From the NCBI GenBank assembly GCA_038202795.1, contig JBBREQ010000017.1, positions 1 to 32,824 of the forward strand: a stretch of DNA of 32,824 nt, in the 5' to 3' direction. The stretch is from PHET01 sp038202795 (GTDB lineage Bacteria; Actinomycetota; Coriobacteriia; Anaerosomatales; PHET01). Numbering within the stretch: position 1 is the stretch's first letter; the number at the start of each line of letters is the position of its first letter. This document shows positions 1 through 8,848 of the stretch, in pieces. The notes below the pieces were generated by a model, which saw only the letters and a program-made list of their open reading frames with translations, ran no database searches and was not told the DNA's origin. The translations under genes were made by a program, and so were the position numbers.

Positions 1-1203
1 TGGCGTCTGCGTGAGGGCGTCCCTGGCACGGTCATGCCACAGTGGGAGCTGTCACTTTCTGAGTTGGAGACCTGGCAGGTGATCGCGTTCATCCAAGGTG
101 CCTACATGGACATGGTCCCGCACTTCACCGATGAGGGCGAAATGCCAGCGGCGTACCGCGACGCGAAACAGCCTGCCGACGAGTCTGTCGACACCCTTGT
201 GGCCGGCAAGGCGATCTTCATCATGAACTGCTCATTCTGCCACGGCTACGGCGGAGCGGGCGACGGCCCGGACGCGCTGGGTCTGCAGCCGGCGGCGCCA
301 AGCTTCCTCGATACCGCGACCTACGCGGACTGGACGCCGCAGGACTACTACTGGCGCATAAGCGAGTCCATCCCCATGCGGGCGATGCCCCAGTGGAAAT
401 ACCTGTTCGACGAGGACCAGCGCTGGGCGGTCTCCAACTATGTCCGCCAGATCTTGCTCTTCCCCGCGCCCGACGCCGAGCCGACCGATCCCGAGATCCC
501 CAAGAACGTCGAGGCGCTCACCATGCCTCCAACCGCCGAGATCATGAAGGGTCGCGAGGTCTACCTGAAGCGTTGCTGGATGTGTCACGGCGACGCTGGC
601 CAAAACGACGGGCCGGATCGCCAGAACTTCGTTCCAGAACCCGCCAACTTCACCGTCGACGAGTTCGACGAGATGCCCGACTACGAACTGTTCTGGAAGG
701 TCACCGTGGGCATCGGCAACACGGCGATGCCGCAATGGGGGGTGCTCATCTCCGAGGAGGACCGTTGGAACGCCGTCGAGTATCTCAAGGGTACCTTCAT
801 CAGCCCCAGTGAACCGGAAGACGTCAGCGATGAGCTGCCGGTCGCGTATGGCGCGCTCGAGTCGCCGTTCGAGGACTCCGCACCCGCTCGCGAGCAGGGC
901 AAGGCGGACTACGACCTCTACTGTGCCGGTTGCCACGGCACCTCGGGCAAGGGGGACGGTCCCTACGGCGCGCCGCTGATGCCCACCCCTGCCAATCTCA
1001 CCGAGGACCCTGCTGTCAACTCCCCCGCCGACTGGTGGTACTGGCGCTTGGACGAGGGTGTTGTAGGCTTCGATGGCAAGCTGCCGCACCCCACGGCGAT
1101 GCCCGCGTGGCGCTTCATCCTGACCGATGAGCAGAAGTGGAACATCATCCATTACACCATGCCCATGGTCGGCGTGAAGCCCGCTGCTGAAGGGGGCCAG
1201 TGA
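1..1203 (+). CDS. Multi-heme c-type cytochrome (cbb3 oxidase-associated), 5' partial
   Basis: The reading frame is open from the first base, so the gene starts outside the window. Three CxxCH heme sites are visible, with first Cys codons at 229, 574 and 922 (CSFCH, CWMCH, CAGCH). They are spaced 345 and 348 nt apart, so the protein is a tandem array of class I monoheme domains of about 115 residues. Each domain ends in a MPQW or MPAW motif that supplies the probable axial Met. The window opens inside the end of a further domain (MPQW at 34-45), so there are at least four. It overlaps ccoS at TGATG. The neighbourhood suggests it is the CcoP-like electron-entry subunit of a cbb3-type oxidase, or an associated electron carrier; this is inferred from context. 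It should be exported or membrane-anchored, but the N-terminus is not visible. Confidence 0.85.
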   Translation, partial: WRLREGVPGTVMPQWELSLSELETWQVIAFIQGAYMDMVPHFTDEGEMPAAYRDAKQPADESVDTLVAGKAIFIMNCSFCHGYGGAGDGPDALGLQPAAPSFLDTATYADWTPQDYYWRISESIPMRAMPQWKYLFDEDQRWAVSNYVRQILLFPAPDAEPTDPEIPKNVEALTMPPTAEIMKGREVYLKRCWMCHGDAGQNDGPDRQNFVPEPANFTVDEFDEMPDYELFWKVTVGIGNTAMPQWGVLISEEDRWNAVEYLKGTFISPSEPEDVSDELPVAYGALESPFEDSAPAREQGKADYDLYCAGCHGTSGKGDGPYGAPLMPTPANLTEDPAVNSPADWWYWRLDEGVVGFDGKLPHPTAMPAWRFILTDEQKWNIIHYTMPMVGVKPAAEGGQ

Positions 1204-1385
1204 TGGATCTCGCCGTTTACCTGATCATCGCCACGTTCGCCGTGTTCGCGACTATCGCTGCCGTGATGCTCGCTTGGTCGGTCTCGTCGGGGCAATGGCG
1301 CGACCTTGAGCACGCGGCGATGATTGTTCTGGCCGATGACGACCCCTATCCGGGCGAACCCCGGACACACCGGAACGGAGTGTGA
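1203..1385 (+). CDS. ccoS: CcoS, cbb3-type cytochrome oxidase assembly protein
   Basis: This is a 60-residue protein with one N-terminal transmembrane helix (about residues 3-25). A cytosolic tail follows with the CcoS signature: W at the membrane edge, then SGQWRDLEHAA and LADDDP. CcoS is needed for insertion of cofactors (heme and copper) into cbb3-type oxidases. The ATG overlaps the upstream stop; a GTG one codon earlier is possible. The stop overlaps the GTG of the next gene (GTGA), so translation is probably coupled along the operon. Length and motif match the family. The safE-like and ccoI genes downstream support the assignment. Confidence 0.85.
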   Translation: MDLAVYLIIATFAVFATIAAVMLAWSVSSGQWRDLEHAAMIVLADDDPYPGEPRTHRNGV

Positions 1386-1726
1386 TCCAGATGCCGCTTG
1401 CCGAGCAAACTGCTGCAATCTGGTGGGCCTTGGGTGTGGGTGTGGCCTTCATCATCTTCATCTACACCGCCATCAGTGGCGGGTGGTTTCGCGAGGCCGG
1501 GCATCCATCAAAACGCACCGACTCGGCCGAACCGATCCCCGAGGCTGCCGAAGAGACCCGCGAGTACCCTTCGGGATTCGTGATCGAGGAGGGAAACGGC
1601 AAGGTACCGCTGGTGCTCAAAGTCCTTATCGTCAGCTTCCTGATCTTCCTTGTGTACTACGTAGCCCAGTACGTCATCGCGATGAACGGCACGCTTGGCG
1701 TATTCGATCGGTACATGACCCAGTAG
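1382..1726 (+). CDS. Small two-helix membrane protein in the cbb3 cluster
   Basis: The 114-residue product has a transmembrane helix at about residues 12-32, a charged linker rich in Glu, Pro and Arg, and a second helix at about 75-97. The segment before the second helix (EYPSGFVIEEGNGKVPL) resembles the aromatic-G-x-x-E...P pattern ahead of the membrane anchor of CcoP. It may be a detached CcoP N-terminal anchor or a CcoQ-like subunit; this is inference and I do not recognise a family firmly. The GTG start overlaps the ccoS stop; an ATG three codons in (1391) is an alternative. No heme motif is present. It lies 13 nt before the next gene. Confidence 0.7.
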   Translation: MIQMPLAEQTAAIWWALGVGVAFIIFIYTAISGGWFREAGHPSKRTDSAEPIPEAAEETREYPSGFVIEEGNGKVPLVLKVLIVSFLIFLVYYVAQYVIAMNGTLGVFDRYMTQ

Positions 1727-1739
1727 CGAGGCACACGTC

Positions 1740-2501
1740 ATGGACATGGGCATGACCGGCACGATGCCGGGGCTGGCCGGCGTCGGCCTTTGGGCGGTGT
1801 TCCTGCTCGGGCTGACCGGTGGTTTCGGTCACTGTCTGGCCATGTGCGGCCCCCTGATCTCGGCGGTTTCGCTTGCCGAGGGCTGCGGGGTCCGTGGCAC
1901 TCCGGGCGCGGCGCGAGGATCCGTGAGGTTCCAAGTCGGCTACCACTCGGGCCGTCTCTTGACCTACGTCCTCATCGGCGCGGTGCTGGGACTTCTGGGC
2001 GATGCGGGGGCGCTGACCGGTCTGCAGTCAGCGGCTCAGCTGGGCTCCCTTTCGCTGTGGGTGAAGGTGATCGCAGGGCTGGTGACGATCGTCGTGGGCG
2101 TGGCGTTGCTCGTGGGGTCGTTGCGCGGTCGCGGTGTCAGGCTCCCAGAACCGACACGAGCCATTGCGGACTCGCCGTGGTTCTCGCGGACAACTGCGAG
2201 TCTGATCGGCCGCGGGCCACGCTGGGGACTCGCATTGGGGATGCTCATGGGATTGCTCCCCTGCATGCCGCTGCTTCCCGCTGAGCTGGCCGCTCTGGCA
2301 TCGGGCGCGCCGCTTTACGGGATGCTCACGATGCTTGCGTTCGGCCTCGGAACGATTCCGGCGCTCGCGGGATTCGGCGTCGCAAGCGGACTCATGGGCG
2401 TGCGGGCGCGCGGTGCGATGGTCGCCGCCTCGGGCGTGCTGGTGGTGGGGCTTGGCATGATCATCACCTATCAGGGACTCGCTCTGGCACTGGGCGGCTG
2501 A
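1740..2501 (+). CDS. Sulfite exporter TauE/SafE family (UreH-like) membrane protein
   Basis: The 253-residue polytopic membrane protein has about six hydrophobic segments. Its first helix carries GGFGHCLAMCGP, the Cys-containing signature of the UreH-like branch of the SafE/TauE family. That branch is commonly found beside ccoI-type copper ATPases and cbb3 oxidase genes. The His, Cys and Met residues suggest a role in metal (copper) trafficking rather than sulfite export; this follows from family context. A second conserved small-residue block (GMLMGLLPCMPLLPAELAAL, around residues 167-186) repeats the pattern in the second half. It ends 6 nt before ccoI and is probably cotranscribed with it. 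Confidence 0.8.
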   Translation: MDMGMTGTMPGLAGVGLWAVFLLGLTGGFGHCLAMCGPLISAVSLAEGCGVRGTPGAARGSVRFQVGYHSGRLLTYVLIGAVLGLLGDAGALTGLQSAAQLGSLSLWVKVIAGLVTIVVGVALLVGSLRGRGVRLPEPTRAIADSPWFSRTTASLIGRGPRWGLALGMLMGLLPCMPLLPAELAALASGAPLYGMLTMLAFGLGTIPALAGFGVASGLMGVRARGAMVAASGVLVVGLGMIITYQGLALALGG

Positions 2502-2507
2502 GCGGCT

Positions 2508-4964
2508 ATGTGCGCTGTGCCCGCGCGCAGTCGCTCCGGCGGTGAGTGCGACCTGTGCGGACTGCCCGTCTTGGGACGACCTCTGCGCTCAGGAGAGCAC
2601 GACTTCTGCTGCGAGGGGTGCCGCCGCGTGTGGACGGCTGCGGAAGCTGGAGGCTTCACCGAGCTACTGTCGACGCCCGCCGACCGGGCCGCGCGCTTCG
2701 CGAGAGCCTCCGAACGCAAGGCCGTGGCTGCCGCAGCAGTGGGGGCCCGTCGCGAGACGCTCGCGGTGGGCGGCATGTGGTGCGCGTCATGCTCGCTCGT
2801 GCTCGAGGACGCCGTCCTCGGTCTCGACGGAGTGCTCGATGCCGAGGTGAGCTACGCCGCCTCGCTGGCCCGCATCACGTGGGATCCCGCGCTCACCGGC
2901 CGTAACCAGATCATCGAGCGCATTGGGTTTCTCGGCTATGAGGCGCGGCCCGGGAGGCTCACGGCCACCTCGTCGCGTGATGTCGAGGACACGTTCCTGC
3001 GGTTCTTCGTGGGGGCGGCGCTCTCGATGTGGGGCATGTGGGTCAAGCTCCTGGTGCTCTACCCGGCCTACGCCCGCGGCGAGTACGGCGGGACACTCCC
3101 CTACGAAGTGTTCTGTCTGCTGTTCGCGCTGGCCGTGCTCCTATTCAGCGGGTGGCCGTTTCTTGTGGGCGCGTGGCGTGCTGCACGCGTGCGCCGCGCG
3201 ACGATGGACACGCTCGTGGTGCTGGGCACGTGGACCGCGTGGATCTACAGCGCGTGGGCTGTGTTCGCGGGCGACCTGCCTACGTACTCCGAAAGCGCGG
3301 CGATGATCGTCACCATCGTGCTATTGGGCCGATGGATCGAAGCGACGGGCCAGCGCGGCGCGAGCGAAGCACTAAAGGCGCTGACCGAAACCGAAGCTGC
3401 CGAGCAAACATGGCTCCTTCCTGAGTCCGGATCGCTCGAACACGCGACCCGCGTTCCCGTGGCCGATGTGCGCGCAGGAGCGCTCGTAGCCGTGCGCGCG
3501 GGCGAACGCGTGCCGGTTGACGGCACGATCGTCGAGGGCTCCAGCGAACTGGACGTGGCGCGGCTGACCGGAGAGCCTTTGCCTGCCGCCGTCGAACCGG
3601 GCGACGAAGCCTGGGCCGGTTCGATCAACCTCACCGACACACTCGTGCTGCGAGTCGAGCGCGTCGCGAGCGAGACGTTGTCGGGACGCCTCCGAGCGAT
3701 CGCCGAGGATGCGGTGTTCGCGAAGTCGAACACCCAGCGCCTCGCCGATAAGGTCGCGAGCCTGTTCGTCCCCACCGTGCTGGTGATCGCCGCAGCCACC
3801 GTGCTGATCGTCTCGGCGACCGTAGGGCTTGCCGAAGGAATCTCTCGGGCGGTTGCGGTGCTGGTCGTGGCGTGTCCTTGTGCGCTGGGGCTCGCGACTC
3901 CGCTCGCCGTGGCCAACGCGGTTGGAGCCGGAGCGCGCCGTGGAATCCTCATCCGGGGTGGTCCTGCGCTCGAGCGCGCGGGCGACGTGCGGTTCGTGGC
4001 GCTGGACAAGACCGGCACGCTCACTCAGGGGCTTCCCTCCGTCGTGCGTGTGATGACGTGGCCGGCCAACGGCGCCGCTGGTGCCCGCGACGAGCTGCTC
4101 GGCGTGGCCGCCGCGCTCGAGGTCGGCGACCCGCACCCTGTTGCCGCCGCAATCGTCGCTGCTGCTGGCGTGGGAGTGTCCGGCGCGCGTGACACGAGGC
4201 GCATCGCAGGAGCAGGGGTTGAGGGCCTCCTGGATGGGGTGCGCGGTCTGGTTGGCAACGAGCGACTGCTCGCTACTCACGCCCTTGAGCCGCCACCCGA
4301 ACTCGCGAAGCTGGTTGCCCATGACCGCTCGCTCGGTCGTGTCGCCGTCTGGGCGAGTGCGGGATCGCGCGTGCTGGGAGCCATCGTGCTTGCGGACAAG
4401 ACGCGCCCGGAAGCCCCTGGGGCGATTGCAGCGCTCACGGCAGGCGGCACGCAGGTCGCGATCGTGAGCGGCGATGCAGCATCCACCGTCGAGGCGGTCG
4501 CGACCGAACTGGGAATCGCGTACTTCCAAGGCGATGTGGCTCCGGCCGACAAGCAACGCGCAGTGCGCGAGCTGGCGGACGCCGCCTCAGATCCTGACGG
4601 TGACGTGCGCCACACCACGATCGCTTTTGTGGGTGACGGCATCAACGACGTCGGTGCGCTTGCCGCCTCAGACCTCGCGGTGGTGGTGGCTGAGGCGAGC
4701 GACGCGGCTCAGTTGGCGGCCGATGCGGTGCTGCTCGATACGGTGAGCCCACTCCGAGCGCTGCCCGATCTCATCGCGCTCGCTCGCGCTGCCCGGCGCA
4801 TCATCGGCCAGAATCTCGCGTGGGCGTTCACCTACAACGCGGTGACCGTGCCTCTCGCCGTGATGGGCCTGCTCTCGCCCATCTGGGCGGCCCTCGCCAT
4901 GGCACTGTCGTCGATCGCGGTGGTGGCGAACTCCTGGCGCTTAGGGCGGGCACCGCGGCGCTGA
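2508..4964 (+). CDS. ccoI: CcoI-type copper-translocating P-type ATPase
   Basis: The 818-residue protein has the full P1B ATPase layout. An N-terminal Cys-rich metal-binding domain carries C14xxC17 and the CC-x2-C cluster at 34-38, typical of CcoI/FixI. An HMA domain follows with C92-x2-C95. The actuator TGEP, the transmembrane CPC motif (456-458), the phosphorylated Asp (D500 in DKTGT) and the GDGIND hinge (D710, D714) are all present. CcoI proteins export copper across the membrane for assembly of the cbb3 binuclear centre. Its place directly after ccoS and a SafE-like gene supports this over a detoxifying CopA. The ATG at 2508 lies 6 nt after the previous stop. The stop is only 2 nt from that of the convergent flippase gene. 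Confidence 0.92.
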   Translation: MCAVPARSRSGGECDLCGLPVLGRPLRSGEHDFCCEGCRRVWTAAEAGGFTELLSTPADRAARFARASERKAVAAAAVGARRETLAVGGMWCASCSLVLEDAVLGLDGVLDAEVSYAASLARITWDPALTGRNQIIERIGFLGYEARPGRLTATSSRDVEDTFLRFFVGAALSMWGMWVKLLVLYPAYARGEYGGTLPYEVFCLLFALAVLLFSGWPFLVGAWRAARVRRATMDTLVVLGTWTAWIYSAWAVFAGDLPTYSESAAMIVTIVLLGRWIEATGQRGASEALKALTETEAAEQTWLLPESGSLEHATRVPVADVRAGALVAVRAGERVPVDGTIVEGSSELDVARLTGEPLPAAVEPGDEAWAGSINLTDTLVLRVERVASETLSGRLRAIAEDAVFAKSNTQRLADKVASLFVPTVLVIAAATVLIVSATVGLAEGISRAVAVLVVACPCALGLATPLAVANAVGAGARRGILIRGGPALERAGDVRFVALDKTGTLTQGLPSVVRVMTWPANGAAGARDELLGVAAALEVGDPHPVAAAIVAAAGVGVSGARDTRRIAGAGVEGLLDGVRGLVGNERLLATHALEPPPELAKLVAHDRSLGRVAVWASAGSRVLGAIVLADKTRPEAPGAIAALTAGGTQVAIVSGDAASTVEAVATELGIAYFQGDVAPADKQRAVRELADAASDPDGDVRHTTIAFVGDGINDVGALAASDLAVVVAEASDAAQLAADAVLLDTVSPLRALPDLIALARAARRIIGQNLAWAFTYNAVTVPLAVMGLLSPIWAALAMALSSIAVVANSWRLGRAPRR

Positions 4965-4966
4965 AT

Positions 4967-6439
4967 CTAGCGGCGAATGCCCTCGTACAGACTGCTGAGA
5001 TCGTCGGCCGTGACCACACGCAGAACCCACAGCAGCGCCGCGTAAAGCGCCGCGAGTGCGATGTACCACCCCAGGAGCGCCGGCGTTGCCGTGATGGGGG
5101 CCAGCCACGCGAGCAGCGCAACCACTGCGCCCGCCAGAAGCACGCGCGCCGCCCGGCCGAGGAACCCGGATGCGATCTCGCTGCGCAGATAGACCAGCAC
5201 TGCGACGCCGCCCGCAGCGAGGACCCCTCCGCTGGCGACGCCCGCACCCAGAGCACCGAATCGCGGTATGAGCACCGCGCTCAGCCCTACCAACATCACG
5301 AGCAGGGCCGCAACCGCACCGATCAGCTGCTTGCCCTTCCCGCGGACCAGCAGAAGCGGTGCGAGCGCGTCGCCGAACATTCCGATCGTGAGCCCCACGA
5401 CCAGAATCGCCAGCAGCGTGCCGCCCTGAGCGTAGGTCCGCGAGAAGACGAGCTCCATCAGCGAATCGGCGGTCGGAGCGATGAGTGCGACCCAGAGCAC
5501 GCCCGCAACCAGCAGTAGGCGCGCCGATTGGGTGATGTAGTGCGTACAACGGGCGGCGTCTTCTCGGCGGAAGGCGTTGCTGTATGCGGCGTAGAGAGGA
5601 ACCGCGAGCCCAGCCGATATCTCGATCGGGACCAGCGCGATGAGGCTGGCCGCCCGGTACAGTCCCGCATCCCCACCCGGGTCCATCGCGCGCAGAACCC
5701 ACAGGCCCATGGCAGTGAGCAACGCGTAGAGCAGCACGAATGTAACCGAGATCACCGAGCCGGCTAGGGCCTGGCCGGCGACAGCGGCTTGGTCGAGCTC
5801 CTGAGGCTCGTCACGCTGAGCGATGCGGTGCCGAGCATAGCCCCACGCCACCAGCAGGCCTGCGGCGAGAATGCCCATGGCCGACGCCGAGATGCTTCCG
5901 AGCACCGCACCCAGCGCAGCCAGCCCCAGCACCAACGTGAAGGTCAGCGTCGCGCCCAGCTTGGCGAACGAGTACGCCACCTCGGAGAAGCCATACGGAC
6001 CGAACAGCTGCGCGCCCAGCAGCACCGCACTGAAGAGGCTGTAGATCCCAAAGAGCGGTATGTCGAGAGAGGCGAACCTGAACAACAGCAGAGATTCGGG
6101 CGCCTCGAAAAGCCGGGCCAGCAACGGGGCAAGCGCGAAGAGAAGCGCGGCCATCGCAAGCGACAGGACGATCTGTGCGACGAGATAGCGCCGCGATATC
6201 GCCCGCCCTTCACCGCCGGAGAATCCGCCGGTCCGCGCGATATAGAGCGGCAGACCCTCGGCCACGACTAGCTCGAGCCACATGAGCACGGTGACCACTA
6301 CACCCAGAAGACCGTACTGTTCGGGTCCAAGCTGCCGAGCCAGGAATACGTTGAGCAGGTAGGCGACCAAGACCACCACAAGACGGGTGGATGTGAGGAT
6401 GACACTGCCCCGCGTGAGACTCTCGTTCGACGAGCCCAC
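4967..6439 (-). CDS. Polysaccharide/oligosaccharide flippase (Wzx/MATE-like)
   Basis: The product of about 490 residues has 12-14 predicted transmembrane helices. Its N-terminus (FLARQLGPEQYGLLGVV) is characteristic of the polysaccharide biosynthesis / MOP exporter superfamily, which flips lipid-linked glycans across the cytoplasmic membrane. I chose the GTG at 6439 because GGGGAGG lies 7 nt upstream of it. The ATG at 6445 is almost fused to that Shine-Dalgarno sequence and is less likely. No glycosyltransferases adjoin it here, so the substrate cannot be inferred. It is convergent with ccoI with essentially no spacer. Confidence 0.85.
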   Translation of the reverse strand: MGSSNESLTRGSVILTSTRLVVVLVAYLLNVFLARQLGPEQYGLLGVVVTVLMWLELVVAEGLPLYIARTGGFSGGEGRAISRRYLVAQIVLSLAMAALLFALAPLLARLFEAPESLLLFRFASLDIPLFGIYSLFSAVLLGAQLFGPYGFSEVAYSFAKLGATLTFTLVLGLAALGAVLGSISASAMGILAAGLLVAWGYARHRIAQRDEPQELDQAAVAGQALAGSVISVTFVLLYALLTAMGLWVLRAMDPGGDAGLYRAASLIALVPIEISAGLAVPLYAAYSNAFRREDAARCTHYITQSARLLLVAGVLWVALIAPTADSLMELVFSRTYAQGGTLLAILVVGLTIGMFGDALAPLLLVRGKGKQLIGAVAALLVMLVGLSAVLIPRFGALGAGVASGGVLAAGGVAVLVYLRSEIASGFLGRAARVLLAGAVVALLAWLAPITATPALLGWYIALAALYAALLWVLRVVTADDLSSLYEGIRR

Positions 6440-6520
6440 TCGCATTCCTCCCCTGCCGGTTCCTGCACCGAGGATAGCCTATCTCCGCTGCTCAGAGTGG
6501 GGAGGCGTATCCCACTGGCG

Positions 6521-7081
6521 CTAGAGGGACTTGGTCCCAACCCTCAAAACCTCGAGGGACTCGCGTATCGTCCCCGCGCCGGATCTTCGAGCGCACTCGA
6601 TCGCTATCTGCGCGCACGCGGCCGCATCGCTGGCGGCGTCGTGGTGCACGAGGCGGATGTCGCAGTGGTTGCATACTGTGTCGAGCTTGTGGTTGAAGAG
6701 GCGCGGCATCGCCCGGCGCGCGAGTTTGACGGTGCACAGGTATTCGTAGCGCGGGGCAGCAAGATTGCGGCTCTCGATAAGCGCTCCCAATACGCGCATA
6801 TCGAACGCGGCGTTATGCGCGATGAGGTCCCGGCCTGCGAGCAACGGCCCGATCTCCCACCACAGCTCATCGAACTCCGGAGCCAGCTCAGTGTCCTGGG
6901 GCCCGATGCCGTGGATGAGGGTGTTGCGATACTCGTACTCGTTGAATGGCGGACGGATCAGCCAGCTCGCCGTTTCCACCACTTGAAGCCCATCGATGAG
7001 TGCGATGCCCAGCGCGCAGGCACTCGTTGCCTCGCGTGTGGCAGTCTCGAAGTCGATGGCGACCCAGCGGTCGTCAGTCAT
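6521..7081 (-). CDS. DnaQ-like 3'-5' exonuclease (DEDDh)
   Basis: The 186-residue, single-domain exonuclease has all catalytic residues of the DEDDh class visible: D10 and E12 (DFET), D94 (HNAAFD), H147 and D152 (HHDAASDA). It has the size of free-standing epsilon-like proofreading or RNase T/Orn-type exonucleases, with no polymerase or helicase fusion. It degrades single-stranded 3' ends with two metal ions; the physiological substrate is unknown. GAGGAG lies 7 nt before the ATG. It lies 65 nt downstream of the phosphoribosyltransferase gene and may belong to the same transcript as the YhaN/YhaO pair. Confidence 0.88.
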   Translation of the reverse strand: MTDDRWVAIDFETATREATSACALGIALIDGLQVVETASWLIRPPFNEYEYRNTLIHGIGPQDTELAPEFDELWWEIGPLLAGRDLIAHNAAFDMRVLGALIESRNLAAPRYEYLCTVKLARRAMPRLFNHKLDTVCNHCDIRLVHHDAASDAAACAQIAIECARRSGAGTIRESLEVLRVGTKSL

Positions 7082-7146
7082 GCGGGCTCCTCGGCGGGCC
7101 TGTGGGTGGGCGTGGCGGACACTCCTCGCGGGTACGGCGACCCATT

Positions 7147-7782
7147 CTACGCTGGCGGGAGCGCTCCTCCGGCCAGCAGTTCGATGACTTCGGCATCTTC
7201 GGTCTGGCTGAAGTCCCGGTAGAACTGGCCCACTGCCGAGAAGGACGCGGGCACCTCCACCACGACCACTTCGTCGGCATGGCCGGACAGGGCGGCGATG
7301 GTGTCGGGCGGCGCTACCGGCACCGCCACGATGACCCCCGCAGCCCCCTGCCGCGTCAGCCAGTCCGCGGCCGCCATCGCGGTCAGGCCGGTGGCCAGGC
7401 CGTCATCGACCAGAATGGCGGTGTGTCCGCGCACATCGAGCGGCTCGCGGCCACGACGAAACGTCGCAAGCTCATGGCGGATCTTGGCTACGGCCGCTGA
7501 AGACAGCCGCTCCACCTCACGCGAGGAGTGCCGGGAGCCCGGGTTGGACAGCACGACCCCATCCGGGGCGACGGCGCCGATCGCATACTCCGAATGCCCT
7601 GGGGCGCCCACCTTCGCGGCGGCGGCGATGTCGAGCACCAACCCCAGCTCTCGCGCAACCTCAGCCGCCACGACCACCCCGCCACGCGGAATGCCGAGCA
7701 CGATCGTGCCCGCTTCGCCGTGATGGTCCCTCAGCTTCCCGGCCAGCACCCGTCCAGCTTCTGCGCGGCTATCGAACATCAC
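7147..7782 (-). CDS. Phosphoribosyltransferase-fold protein
   Basis: The 211-residue product carries the PRPP-binding loop ILVDDGLATGLTA (around residues 131-143) and the conserved blocks IPRGGVVVAAEVA and KVGAPGHSEYAIGA. These place it in the phosphoribosyltransferase family often annotated as predicted phosphoribosyltransferases of about 210-220 residues. The conserved tail FSAVGQFYRDFSQ is also typical. The base or nucleotide substrate of these proteins is not established. Start: GTG at 7782 or ATG at 7779, preceded by AGGTGAGGTG. It follows the acyltransferase by 8 nt, so the two are probably cotranscribed. Confidence 0.85.
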   Translation of the reverse strand: MMFDSRAEAGRVLAGKLRDHHGEAGTIVLGIPRGGVVVAAEVARELGLVLDIAAAAKVGAPGHSEYAIGAVAPDGVVLSNPGSRHSSREVERLSSAAVAKIRHELATFRRGREPLDVRGHTAILVDDGLATGLTAMAAADWLTRQGAAGVIVAVPVAPPDTIAALSGHADEVVVVEVPASFSAVGQFYRDFSQTEDAEVIELLAGGALPPA

Positions 7783-7790
7783 CGATCACC

Positions 7791-8834
7791 TCACCTACCA
7801 GGTGATTCCCCACCCGGCAGCTGACGCCTCGGCCATTCGCCGAGCAGGATACCGCGCAGCACGGGAATCCGGCTGATCGCCCAGGTGAGCGCGATTGATG
7901 CGGTGAGCGTGAACAGAAACGACGCCGCCACCCCGTACGCGCCCTCGCCGAACCGCACACGCAGGAAGAGCCACTGGGAGCAGTAGACCCCCAGCGTGTA
8001 CCGACCCAACACGTCGAGTTTCAGCCAGCGCGCCACTGGCTCGGTCATCTCGATCAGTACCGCCGAGAAGCCCGTGCCCGCCAGCCCCAGCGCAACCTTC
8101 CCCGCCCCGCCGCCCACCGCGCCAAGCGCGGGTGTCGCGCGCATCAGCGGGACGGCGACGAGCGGGTAGAGCAGTGCCGGAGTCCATCGTGCGAGCGGCC
8201 GTGCCGGCTGGAGCGGCAGCTTCCATTCACCCCAGGCATAGCCCGCTGCGAAGAACAGCCAGTAGGTCGATGTCTTGAGCAGTCCGTAGTCACCGTCGAT
8301 TCCAACGATGCTGCGTGCCCACAGGAGCGCCGCGAACGTCGCCCACCCCGCTGCAGCGAGCAGAAGCGGCCTGGTGCGCAGCGGGAAGTAGACCGCGAGT
8401 GCGATCGAACACAGCAGCAGCGAAGGCAGGTACCAGAGCCCCGCTGTGGGGCCGGCGATCGTCGCCGCCAGATAGCGTACGAGACCCCCGGTGAGCTGGC
8501 CCGGCGGCTGTGACCCCAGCGTGGTGATGCGCAGAGAGAGGAAGAAGATGGCATGCCATGCGAAGAACGGAACCAGGAGCCGCACGGTGCGCCTGCGCAG
8601 CCACACGACGAGCGAGCCACGGACCCTCCTCGGCAGCACGAAGCCGCTCAGGAACATGAACAGCGGCATCTCGAAGGCGGAAAGCAGCAGGTAGATCGAG
8701 TTCTGTGCCGGCTCTGGAACCGTCCTGAGAATCGCGTGTCCCAACACCACACACGAGATGGCGAAGCCCTTCAGTGCATCAACGGCGAACACCCGGTTCG
8801 ACTGCGAAGCCGCTTGGGCCGTGTCCGCTGACAC
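7791..8834 (-). CDS. Acyltransferase family 3 membrane protein (OafA/WecH-like)
   Basis: The 347-residue protein has about ten transmembrane helices. Its N-terminal signature is VDALKGFAISCVVLGHA (D19 and H33), typical of acyltransferase_3 proteins that O-acetylate or otherwise acylate exported glycans. The GTG at 8834 is chosen because GGGGAGG lies about 5 nt upstream and the start falls 14 nt after the previous gene. A longer frame from 8933 would overlap the ATPase gene by 85 nt and has no homology-like sequence. The substrate is unknown; a surface polysaccharide is plausible given the nearby flippase. Confidence 0.85.
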   Translation of the reverse strand: MSADTAQAASQSNRVFAVDALKGFAISCVVLGHAILRTVPEPAQNSIYLLLSAFEMPLFMFLSGFVLPRRVRGSLVVWLRRRTVRLLVPFFAWHAIFFLSLRITTLGSQPPGQLTGGLVRYLAATIAGPTAGLWYLPSLLLCSIALAVYFPLRTRPLLLAAAGWATFAALLWARSIVGIDGDYGLLKTSTYWLFFAAGYAWGEWKLPLQPARPLARWTPALLYPLVAVPLMRATPALGAVGGGAGKVALGLAGTGFSAVLIEMTEPVARWLKLDVLGRYTLGVYCSQWLFLRVRFGEGAYGVAASFLFTLTASIALTWAISRIPVLRGILLGEWPRRQLPGGESPGR

Positions 8835-8848
8835 CGTCCTCCCCCTCG

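Noticed and set aside
232..1152. A 306-codon open frame opposite the multi-heme cytochrome
   Set aside because: It is antisense to clear heme-binding sequence, has a low-complexity Gly/Arg/Val-rich translation and matches no family; typical of high-GC shadow frames.
3372..4556. A 394-codon frame opposite ccoI
   Set aside because: It overlaps the ATPase catalytic motifs on the other strand and its translation is Arg/His-rich without domain features.
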